From Nectonema munidae (lineage: Eukaryota; Nematomorpha; Nectonematoida; Nectonematidae), in contig JAUIRK010000370.1 of NCBI GenBank assembly GCA_030549495.1, positions 372,001-436,000 on the forward strand: a stretch of DNA of 64,000 bases. Reading direction: 5' to 3'. The notes beneath the pieces are model-generated. The model worked only from the letters and a program-made list of their open reading frames with translations, did not search any database and was not told the DNA's origin. The translations under genes and the position numbers were made by a program. Below are positions 1 to 9,397 of the stretch, piece after piece (position 1 is the first letter of the stretch; each line of letters begins with the position of its first letter).

Positions 1-48
1 CGCAAATTAATAGCTATTTTTCATTGATTTTTTTCTGAAAAAAATAAG

Positions 49-308
49 AAACCAAAATTGGATCGATAGATGATAATATTATGTTTGATGAGAGAAGTAT
101 GTTTCGTCAATTGATCAATAATAATAGTTTAGTAATACTCAATCGATTCTCCGTGTGCCAAGAAGATTCAATAAGGGAAGTAAGTGTTGATGGGAGAGAA
201 ATGAGGAGAAATAGTAGTTCTTGCACTACCTACATGATTCCAACTTGTTGCACATGCTTGTTAACACGCTTCGAATGCGAAAACAGACAAGAATATTTTT
301 ATTATTAA
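49..308 (+). CDS. Probable last coding exon of a cysteine-rich (possibly cystine-knot) secreted protein
   Basis: The frame is open from a candidate splice acceptor (AG at 47-48, preceded by a T-rich tract) to a TAA at 306-308, about 86 residues. The C-terminal half has the cysteine pattern C-x20-C-x7-C-C-x-C within 'SSCTTYMIPTCCTCLL', followed by a short charged tail. A PxCCxC motif close to the C-terminus is typical of Spatzle-like ligands and resembles the end of neurotrophin-type cystine knots. The rest of such a domain would lie in exons left of the window. An internal ATG at 81 exists, but the frame is open upstream of it, so I treat the segment as an exon and not a whole gene. An AATAAA at 766-771 could be its poly-A signal. 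The family is an inference; a chance open frame is possible. Confidence 0.4.
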
Positions 309-1639
309 AATTTGTGAGATAAAAGGGAATAATAATAATGACTTTCATCGCGCTAACCTTTTAAAATATTTATTGGAATCGAGACTTTCTTGTGTACTAC
401 TCAGGAATAATTAAAACTCATTATTATTATTATTTTGATTCTTTTTTGCGCGTACACTCTCCTGTATTTCTAAAATCTCACTTTCCTGTCAATATTTGAG
501 TTATATTAATTAACCCATTACAAGTTTTAACTGACCCCCACGGTATTTTATATAAAATGACGGCTGTCTTCCTTTCTTGAAATGAAATGGAATTCTCTTC
601 GTGACGGGGCTATTTTATTTCCTCAGTGAGTTGATTCCTCCTTTTTTGTGAATCTGTTAGTGTGTCATTTATTTTTCATGAAAATCAATCAAACCACTCA
701 ATCAATGCGAAATATATGAACTTCAAAATATTTTATAATTCCACATTTTTTGGCTTAATTTATTTAATAAAGCATCTTTTGGTGATTAATTCACCCAAAA
801 TATTTCGCCTGTCAATCAATTAGCTTTTATACGTAACTTAACACCAAACACTTTTTCTCATTATTTTAAAATAAACGTATACATACACATTACACAGCAA
901 ATCAAACATGTTCAATTTAATTCCAAAAGTTTTTGTCATTCTAGATATAATTTGCGGTTAGTGTTTAGCTTTGATTCATTTGTGGTGAAATATTTTGTTT
1001 ATTATTTTTGAACAAATTTCGTCCCATTTGGCAAATCGACCTTCCTCTATTTTATCATATTATTTTTGTCAATATATACACATGTAATGAATGCTACATT
1101 TCAACGTGGTTAAAATGATTATATATTTACTTAGTTCAAAAATACATGACTTTAATATAGTTAAGCACAATGCATAAAATAATTTTCTTTCTTGATATAA
1201 TAATGATTTTATCCATCTCATAAATAGGAATAGATATAAATTTCTAATCAAAGCGCGACCATATATCATGTTAGATAAAAGCTCATAAAATTTTTCCAAT
1301 AATAAGCCTATAGATGGGTTATTTATATTATAATTAATAGATTTAATGATAAATAATAAATTTAGCAATAAAATTTTTATGAAAATTGTTGTAAAATTAC
1401 ATGGTGTAAAATAATACTGGCTGCAACTCTAACTAAACCGAACATTTTTGGCCTTCAATAGTTTACTTCCTTTTCCTTAGTTTATTCCTACCTTTCGTTT
1501 GCTAATTAAATAGACAACTTTGAACTATATTTTGCAGTCTATGTTCGAAGAAATCATTTTCAGAGATTTATTTAGCTCTGAATTTAAGCGAATTCATACA
1601 TTTTCTATTGAAGAAATCTCTTTGTTCATCTTAATTTTT
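309..1639. other. No gene seen; AT-rich
   Basis: AT-rich sequence without a convincing exon or repeat boundary. It probably includes the 3' untranslated region of the exon ending at 308, with an AATAAA at 766-771. Confidence 0.5.
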
Positions 1640-1990
1640 TATCAATAACATGTGTTGTAGTATCAGGTGATATGAACAGATATCACTCTGAATGTTTACA
1701 AATCAATCTTTTTTCAAAATTCCTGTTCTTGATGAAATCATTCATAATCCTCTTTCTTCAATTAGAAAAAGTTTTCGACCTTTATCACCTAAAAGACCCT
1801 CTCTTTCAGACCGAATTAAAAATTGGTCAAATTTGATTTACATTTAAAAATTTTTTTTTGAGAATAGCTGTATCTTCACATATTGTTGTTATCTGTCATA
1901 GTTATGGTAACTCTAAATGTTTGAAAATTTTCAGATCACGTTTTTAGCCAATTGATGATTAAAATATTAGCTAGGTTTAAAGATTTTTGA
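1640..1990 (+). repeat. Left arm of a long imperfect inverted repeat
   Basis: Shared in inverted orientation with about 6120-6470. Shared landmarks in the same order are 'tatcaggtgatatgaa', a 'gaccctctctttca'-like stretch, 'tatcttcacata' and 'ttaaagatttttg'. Similarity is moderate with indels, so this is an old repeat. In the right arm the satellite unit follows directly after 'ttaaagatttttg'. In the left arm the satellite starts near 3040, beyond a later hAT insertion and about 310 bp of other sequence. Confidence 0.6.
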
Positions 1991-2072
1991 TTCAGAATGG
2001 AGGAGCTTCTTCTTCACGGTGAAGAACTTTTTTGAAAATCTCAATACTAGATTTTTATATCATCTCCTACTT

Positions 2073-2728
2073 CAGCAGTTCTTAACCTTTTTCATTTGCC
2101 GACCCATTTTATGTACGACACAAACACTCGCGACCCAACATGTAAAAAAATTAGACGGATAATAAAAAAAATATTTATCTAACTTTGATTTAAGAAATCA
2201 AAATGATTTTTTTTTTGGTTTACAAAAGAAACATGTTATTTATTACAATGTTTTCATTTGACAAAGAAGTTACAATAACGTTGCGTTTGAAGTTTTGTTG
2301 AAAGCTCTTCAAAACGTTGTTTTATTGTTGACAGACAACATCGCATGTCGTGCTCCGGTGATAAATGAGTTCGATATTTATTTTTAACAGCCATAAGAGT
2401 TGAAAAACCAGTCTAACACAAATACGTTGTTGGGAAAGGAAGAAGGACATTAAGTGCTTTAAAACCCCCATGACTTCTTTGTCTTTATAAATCTATGCCC
2501 AGAAAGCACTCAAAGTTTCTGCTTTAAAATCACATTCAAGAACTTTGTCATTTTTATTTCAATTAGTTGCTCTTCTAATTAATTGGTAGATATCAGAAAT
2601 TTTCTGAGGTAGATCTTCAATTTTCACATCAAATGGATTTCTGACCGTATTCATTTCTACTCGTATAATTAAGTTTTATTTTTGTTATTTCAAGATTTTT
2701 TTTATCGACCCAAGGTTAAGAAACGCTT
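2073..2728 (+). mobile_element. Non-autonomous hAT element (copy 1)
   Basis: Begins 'cagcagttcttaaccttt' and ends 'aaggttaagaaacgctt', imperfect terminal inverted repeats of the CAGNGGTTCTTAACC type. It is flanked by tcctactt (2065-2072) and tcctagtt (2729-2736), an 8-bp target duplication with one mismatch, as hAT elements make. It is 656 bp long and colinear with the copy at 27303-27997. By eye there are about a dozen differences in the first 220 bp, including one 8-bp indel. No transposase was recognised, so it must be moved by another element. Confidence 0.85.
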
Positions 2729-3039
2729 TCCTAGTTCATTGGAAAACGGTACATCTTCAGTGTAGACAAGTTACATACTTGTTTCTCAAAACTATATTGC
2801 CCCTCAAAGAACTACAACATTGACAATATAAAAGCCCTTTATTTAACGAGTTACTATTTCATTTTTTTATGATCACGCGTTCTCATTTCAATGTCCTTCA
2901 GTTCCCCTACTTCTCGCACTTCACTTCACTCCACCCCTACTGGACAAATGATTTTTTGAAAAAAACAGATCTTTACCAATTCGATTTAAAAAATTATTTT
3001 AAATTTGAATTTTATCCTGAATAAAAAGTTTAATTGTGA

Positions 3040-3840
3040 TTTCCAAGTATGTTAATCAAATAATTTTCAGGCAAAAATACTAAATTCTATAAAAATATTT
3101 TACTTAAAATGAGAATAAATGGTATTGAGGCCAAACTAACAAATTTGATTAACATCCTATTTACGAAAACTGAATCCAAAGATCACATCAGAATGGTGAT
3201 CTAGTATAAAAAATATATTTTATTGAAAATATAAATACTATTGTACGAAATAATTTTTAGTCGTCAACGATAAATATGATTGAAATTTTCACACTCAAAT
3301 TACAAAAAATGAGTCCAGAAATAAAATCAGCAAAATTTATTTGAAATGTGGATAAATGTTTTTGCAGACGTTTTCTCAGACGTAAACCACAAATTTGATT
3401 GATACTTTTATAATTTCCTAACCCTAATTACTAAAACTGAGTTGAGTAATGAAATCAGAATGGTGAGATTTGGTATAAAAAATATACTTTGTAGAGAAAA
3501 TTTTCAGATATAAAGCGCAAAATTGATTGATACTTTTTGACATTTTGACAATCTAATTGCAAAAAACTCGGGAATTTAAATTGGCATGCTTAGTTTTAGT
3601 ATAAAAATATATGTTTTATTTAGACTTTGAATAATATTCTTGAAACCAATTTTCAGAAATTTTAACGCCCTGATTGCGAAAACTGAGTTGAGAAATGAAA
3701 TCAACATGGTCGATTTGGTATTAAAAAAATTAATTTTATTTACATTTGGGATGAATGTTTTGATAAGCAATCTTATCCTCAATCAAAATTTTGATCAAGA
3801 AAATTTTAATTTATGTCTTCATATACCTGTCAATTTATAG
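3040..3840 (+). repeat. Satellite-like tandem repeat array, about 110-140 bp period
   Basis: About five diverged units, recognised by 'gaaatcagaatggtgatttg' followed by 'gtataaaaaatatattt', at about 3175, 3312, 3441, 3569 and 3681. Each is followed by a variant of 'caaatttgattgatactt'. The same unit recurs inverted at 5930-6170 and as an array at 63170-64000. Several short open frames here are by-products of the repeat. Confidence 0.75.
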
Positions 3841-4714
3841 ACCCTAGTCCTAAATATATTTTCAAAGAAATGTTTAGATAGAACATGAAGAGTATGTAGC
3901 ATGATTCTTTTTTCTGCATTTCTAATATTTCGTTCAAAAAAATTTTTAATTTAGTTTTAAGCTGAAAAAATTGATTACCCCCTAATCACGGATCAGATAG
4001 ATTGTTGTCGAAAAATCGAATCTCCAATAAATGAAGTCTGACAGTATTACCAATGAGTTTTCTCATACAACCCTTTCGATACGGTCTTTAGAAGACAATG
4101 ACATGTTTAGCTTATAAAATCAAATACAGAATGGGCTCAATCAAAAATTCTGTTCCCCTGAAGATTTACAAAAGAGATGATATTTGGAGTCATGGTATAA
4201 AGCCTTCACTTGGTCTAGCGATAGAAAGGACGAGTGTGACTATCTGTTTCAATAACTGGTAAACGGTAATAAGGAGTGATAAAGGCTTTTAAATCCGATG
4301 AGTTGTGTGATGAACGATTTTCTTCTCTTGTTGAGTGACTGACAAAATTTGTAAAAAAATTTTGGTGACGATTTCTTTCTATTTTTTTAATAGCTTATTT
4401 TATTTTTTATTTTTATTTTTTATTAGCTTCTTTTTATTTTTTTAACCTCATTTAAAAAAAATAAATCAGCATTTAAATTACTGTACTAAAATTTGTTTAA
4501 AAATATCTGAATGTTCACTAAACATCGTTTGACATGAAGATATGCTTCAACTTTTCATGTTTACAACTTTTTAGCACATTGAATGTGAATTTTCGCAGCA
4601 AGATAATATCAACTGTTCCCCTATGTTGTGGGACTTTTGCACAACACTTATTTTTTTTTAGGAATTTTAAAGAAAGCTTTCAAACGACAGTTAATATTTT
4701 GCAATGACATTCCT
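3841..4714. other. No gene seen
   Basis: AT-rich sequence inside the inverted-repeat structure. I see no exon and no element boundary. Confidence 0.5.
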
Positions 4715-4905
4715 GTTAACCCTATTAGTGCTGGAAAGGAGCATAAAACGCCCCCCGCCCCTTCACTAAAAAATTAATTATACACAATTGGCTGAATTAT
4801 AACCCTTCAAATTTCGTCTACTAAAATCGCTAAGTGCATCTTTTGATACCATTTTCATGGTAGTTGAATGGCCCTTTTATGTCAAAAACTGTCAATCATA
4901 ATCAA
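4715..4905 (+). repeat. Dispersed repeat, copy inverted at 7950-8160
   Basis: Shares with the reverse complement of 7950-8160 the string 'tgcatcttttgata' followed by 'ttttca', 'agttgaatg' and 'aatgtcaaaaactgtcaat'-like segments, plus a short C-rich block (ccccccgcccc versus cgccccc). It starts next to ttaaccctattag. This resembles the TTAA/CCC end of a piggyBac-type MITE, but no second end was found. Confidence 0.55.
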
Positions 4906-5139
4906 AAATTAAAATTTTTCAACATATTTTGATATTATCTGTAGTTAACCTTATAACGTAGAGTCTATATCAGGGGTGTTCAAGACGTCGCCCGAGGTAG
5001 ACTAGTCAACCGCGAAGCTTTTGGAAGTATAGACCTCCGCATAAAATTTTAGAATTTTTTATTTTTATTATTATTTTGATTATTTTTTCAAAGATTTATT
5101 AATTTTAATTTTTTATCTTTCTTTTGTTCTACTCATTAA

Positions 5140-5270
5140 CCCATTTAAGGCCAAGCAAAGCAGACGATATCTAAAAAAAACGCAGACGATTTATATTCAA
5201 AGTCATTGAAAAAAGCAGACGAAGATGAAATTACTTATGTTCCAAAATAGGAACATTGGCCGTAAATGGG
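5140..5270 (+). mobile_element. TTAA-flanked MITE (piggyBac-type), nested in the hAT
   Basis: 131 bp with ends CCCATTTAAGGCCA and TGGCCGTAAATGGG (14-bp inverted repeats, one mismatch), each bordered by TTAA (5136-5139 and 5271-5274). TTAA duplication and CCC/GGG ends are the piggyBac signature. The inside repeats 'gcagacgat'. Related copies lie at 20332-20451 and 56040-56166. Confidence 0.85.
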
Positions 5271-5291
5271 TTAATATGTTCCATGGATATT

Positions 5292-5690
5292 CTAGATAAC
5301 AAATAAGATATTGAATATCTTCAATCACTCTCAAAAGAATTTGAAAAAAGATTCGAAGCCTTCAATGAGCTCGAAGATATCACTAATTTTCTCTCAAACC
5401 CTTTTAAAGATGACATCAACATTGAAATTATATAAACAAACACAAATACCCAAACATTTGGATGATATTTGCTTGTTTCAATGCATTTCTTGGATCAACG
5501 TATTTGTGTGAAACAACTTTTTCTTTTATGCATAGTACTAAAACAAAACATAGATCCCAATTAACAAATGAACACTTACAGTCATGCTTGAGAATCGCCC
5601 TGACAAATTATGGCTCGAATTTGGAAAAACTCACACAGAAAATGCAGTGTCAGGTTTCATTTTCAAAAAAACTTAATTTTCTATAATACT
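5292..5690 (+). pseudogene. hAT transposase C-terminal fragment
   Basis: Two frames together cover a hAT C-terminus: 'FLSNPFKDDINIEI' in the first, then 'CETTFSFMHSTKTKHRSQLT' and 'NEHLQSCLRIA' in the second. These match the C-terminal dimerisation region of ZBED5/FAM200/GTF2IRD2-like hAT transposases. The frame changes near 5430-5480 and the DDE catalytic part is absent, so it is inactive. Confidence 0.8.
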
Positions 5691-5929
5691 TATGATTTTG
5701 AAAATAATCATTATTTCTCTTATTTTAAAAAAAACATCATTTTTTGTCTACTCGTCTTCCAAAAAAATTATCATTTTTCACGGCAACTAAAGTAGCCCGC
5801 AGAAAATTTTTAGGACAAAAAATAGTCCCAAGGAGAAAAAAGTTTGGCCACATTTGGTCTATATTATATCTTAGCTTGAAAATTTATAATTGTATACAGT
5901 TTTGAACGCATAACACTTTATATATTTAA

Positions 5930-6170
5930 TTTTTTCAATAACTATAACTACTTTTTTAGAAAATGTCAATCAAAATTTTGATTGATCGGAAATATATCTA
6001 ATAAAATATTCTTTCAAATTTTACATAAAATATATATCTTTATACTAAATCGGCCATGCTGGTTTCACTACCATTTTTTACATGTAGGATTTGAAAATAC
6101 CTTTAAGTGTTAACCAAAGTTAGGGTTTACTTCTAAAAATTGTCTCCAAAAATCTTTAAATTTAGAATAG
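5930..6170 (-). repeat. Inverted satellite unit(s)
   Basis: The reverse complement reads 'ccagcatggccgatttagta' after 'ggtattttcaaatcctacat', matching the unit of the 63170-64000 array closely. It directly continues the right arm (6120-6470), which shows that arm and satellite belong to one repeat family. Confidence 0.7.
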
Positions 6171-6470
6171 GTGCGAGTTATCAAAATTGTAACAGATGCC
6201 ATTATGTGAAGATATAGTCCCTATCAAGATAATTTTAAATTTAAATTAAATTTGTCCATCTTTCCTTTGGCTTGAAAGAGAGAGAGAGTCATTTAGATGA
6301 AGAAGTTGGACAACTTATTGTAATTCAACAACGAACATCACTAATGATTTCTTTTGAAAAAAACCTTTGAACTGGGATTGGTTGACAAATATTCAGGCCG
6401 AATATCTCTTCATATCACCTGATAATAAAATACACGATACTCATAAAAAAGCCTAAGATAATCAAGAAGA
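6120..6470 (-). repeat. Right arm of the long imperfect inverted repeat
   Basis: Inverted partner of 1640-1990. On the minus strand it reads 'atcaggtgatatgaagagat', then a CT-rich block, then 'tatcttcacataatgg' and 'taaatttaaagatttttgg'. With the left arm it encloses about 4 kb holding the satellite units and later insertions. Confidence 0.6.
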
Positions 6471-6854
6471 TTCTTTAATCAGAATGCTTTGAGAAAAAAA
6501 CTGTTCAAAATAAATCCTTAAAAAAGTTTTTCCAAAAACACATTGAAGAAAATAAATTTATAATGAAAAAAAGCTACAAAGAAAGGATTATCATAGAATG
6601 AATAGCAAAATTTCAAACTGGAAAGTATAGAAGAAATGACGTAGAGACTACCAGACGATAACGAATTTGTAGCCAAAACGATGGCGGTCCTATGGAGATA
6701 CCTAATTTACTGACAAATGAAATATTTTGAGTGAATTAAAAGTTGGTTTCTTAAATAAATTAAGAAAATAATTAGCAGAGAAATACTGCAAGTAGAATTT
6801 ATTTTGAAGTTTATATATTTGACATTGATTCACAGGTTTAATAGATTTTTTTGA
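6471..6854. other. No gene seen
   Basis: AT-rich sequence between the right arm and a tandem repeat. Nothing recognisable. Confidence 0.5.
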
Positions 6855-7225
6855 TAGGCTTTATCGATTTCATATAAAATGAACATCACCATTAAATTCT
6901 ATATACTTGAAAATGGGTATATATGTATAAAAAACTTTATATAAGAATAAAAATGTTAATTTTGACATGGGCTGTCATATATAAATTATTTTTGGTAAGC
7001 TTTGACTGATTTTCATAAAAAAAGGAATATCACTAGTAAATACAGCGTACTTGAAAATGGACATACATGTGTAAAAAACTTTATATAATTATTTGGATTA
7101 AATGTTTTTTTGAGATAAATCAATTTTTTGACAGATTTGATTGATTTTGATAAAAAAAAAAATGAACATCACCACTGAATTCAGAATAGTTGAAATATAT
7201 ATGTAACATTAAAAATATTTATAAA
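6855..7225 (+). repeat. Tandem repeat, three units of about 140 bp
   Basis: Units begin near 6855, 6996 and 7132. Shared parts include 'tgaacatcacca' and 'tacttgaaaatgg', followed by 'taaaaaactttatata'. This family differs from the satellite at 3040 and 63170. Confidence 0.65.
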
Positions 7226-7949
7226 AGCTTATTAATATCTAAGAAAAATAGCATGCAATCGTTCAGCTTGTCGTTTAAAATAGTCCATTAGATTTGTTTT
7301 CCTGACTCCAGCGCTTCACTTCCAAGTGTCTTTTTACCTTGCTTCGCTTTACAAAAGTGGAGGATAACATTCGAGAACACAAAAGACACTTAGGTTCGTT
7401 CCTCTTCCCCACCAAACTAACTAATGCTTAGTCAATGCCGTAAACAAAATTTAAAGTGTAAGTCGTCATATTTAATTTTTTAAGCCATTAAGAAAAATAG
7501 ACATTTACATCCAAAAAATTAGGCCTAAAAAGCAATAAAAAATAAAAATAGTACTAAATTCAAAAACAAACTTATTTATTCATTTAAATGTGTCTGTCGT
7601 ATTGGCAAAAATCCCAAATGACCCAATATGGGTGCAATATGTTGCGCAAACGGTCTACTGAGTAGCCCTATTCGGTCTCCATGGAACTGCTTTGCGATCT
7701 TCTAGGGGACCCCGTACTCCAATTTGAGAACCACTGAGCAGTGACATCAAAGAGGTAGTGATGCAATCAGAATTACAAACAAGGTCATTTGATTTCGTGT
7801 ATTTAGTTATCCGCATTTATCGTGCAATTGGGAGCTCGCAATGCAATATATGGTTATAATAAATTTTCAAGAGTGTATCTAATGCAAACACTAAATTATA
7901 AGTTATAGACATTATAAAATAAAATTTTCTTTAAAAAAATATACATTTT
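7226..7949. other. No gene; orphan hAT-like end at 7694-7736
   Basis: The only structure seen is 'caatttgagaaccactg' ending at 7736, which reads in reverse as a typical hAT end (cagtggttctcaaattg). No matching left end or target duplication was found. Confidence 0.4.
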
Positions 7950-8160
7950 ATTTAGATTGACAGTTTTTGACATTTAAGGGTCATTCAACTGCAGTGAAAA
8001 TAGTATCAAAAGATGCAGCTTTTCATATTTATATTTCCTATTATATTATTTGATATTATTTTTTTTAGATTTTAGGAAAATTGAGATAATTTTGTATAAT
8101 AGAAGTTTTAGTTGAAGGGGGCGGTAAAATGCTCCCATCCGTGACTGATAGGTGATTGAG
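7950..8160 (-). repeat. Inverted copy of the repeat at 4715-4905
   Basis: The reverse complement contains 'gctgcatcttttgatac', 'cagttgaatgaccctt' and 'aatgtcaaaaactgtcaat', colinear with 4715-4905. It ends just before the hAT element that starts at 8176. Confidence 0.55.
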
Positions 8161-8175
8161 AATACTGATAGATAT

Positions 8176-9389
8176 TAGAGATGTATCGGATGTGAAATTT
8201 TTTAGATCCGCGGATGCGGATGCGGATATCTCACTTGACATCCGAGAGGATGCGGATGCGGATCAATAAATTTATATTAATGCGGATGCGGATGCGGACA
8301 TTATACTTTTTAATATAACAAGCCTTTGTTTAACTTTATTTGTTTACAACTTGGCAAACTAAAAAATTTATTTACAATAATTAAATTTTATCATAGGTAA
8401 GTTTTTTTTGATAAATAAAATTTTTTCAACTTTGTCTCCTAGAAGTCTTTTTCTTTTATTGGTATAAATGTTTCCAGCAGTACTGAAAAGCTGTTCGCTT
8501 TGCACGGTGCTAGGAGGACAAACGAGATATTGGAATGCAATTTTTGATAAAAATGGATACTGTTTTTCTTTAATTCTCTACCAATCCAAACTATGTATAG
8601 TTGTACCATTGATTCTTTTCTCTTTTTGATATCTCATTATTTCTCCACCACAAACATTATCTTCGTTTTCTTGTTCATTTTCTTCTTCACTATCAGAATT
8701 TAACATAGAATTCATCACTTCATTTATGGTAGTAAAATTTTCATTAATACTTTTTTTCATCTTTTTACAGCTTGGCATTTGAGATTGATTATCTTCTTTA
8801 TCTTCATATAAATTAAAAAGGAAATTCTTCACATTACTTGTTATTTCAGAGACAGTAAAAAATTTACTTTTAAATCTTGGATCAAGAAAAGTAGCTACGG
8901 TGTAAAATTCTTCATTTTCAATTTCACCAAATCTAACTTTGATTTCAGAATTCATCTTTTCTTTCATTACATGAATAATTTTCGTTATATCTTTATCTTA
9001 ATTAAAATTGGTAATTTTTTCATATTCATCTTCTTCTTCCTCATGTACCCATATTTTTTCTCCAGTATTTTGATATATTAATGTTTTTTTCAAGGTAAGT
9101 ACGCTACACTAACACATTACACTAAATTGGATATATCGCTTGCGACTCATCTAACGCAATGACATCTCTCAAATAAATCCGAGTAACTTAATACTTTGTT
9201 ATCTATAAATTTGCATCTAATATGCTGTACTATTTGACTTAGGTAATGTAAAACAGGTATTAGAATCTTATTGCGGATGCGGATGCGGATTTCAACATCA
9301 AAAGAATCCGCGGATGAGGATGCGGAGCGGATGTTTGTTTTTTTGCGGATGATCCGCATATGAGGATGCGGATATCCGATACATCTCTA
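8176..9389 (-). mobile_element. hAT element with GCGGAT-rich subterminal repeats
   Basis: Perfect 16-bp inverted repeats, tagagatgtatcggat at 8176 and its complement ending at 9389. The flanks atagatat and aattagat look like an imperfect 8-bp duplication. Inside both ends are runs of the hexamer (at)gcgg, about 70-90 bp each, on an AT-rich background. Such clusters are usually transposase binding sites. It is 1.2 kb long with a transposase remnant on the minus strand, so it is internally deleted. Confidence 0.85.
8368..8967 (-). pseudogene. hAT transposase C-terminal half
   Basis: Starts inside the protein. It contains 'FYTVATFLDPRFKSKFF', the hAT motif that follows the RNase H fold, then an acidic linker. 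The hAT C-terminal dimerisation motif follows as 'FQYLVCPPSTVQSEQLFSTA' and then 'NIYTNKRKRL'. The frame carries one in-frame TAG (8578-8580) where relatives usually have tryptophan, and ends with TAA at 8368-8370. The zinc finger and DDE residues are absent. Confidence 0.85.
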
Positions 9390-9397
9390 AATTAGAT

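Larger units (their letters stand above)
4971..5856 (+). mobile_element. Deleted hAT element, ZBED5/GTF2IRD2-like
   Basis: The ends 'caggggtgttcaagac' and 'agtttggccacatttg' form degraded inverted repeats, and perfect 8-bp target duplications gtctatat lie at 4963-4970 and 5857-5864. It is 886 bp, so most of the transposase is missing. A piggyBac-type MITE is nested at 5140-5270. Only the C-terminal dimerisation part of the transposase remains. Confidence 0.85.
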
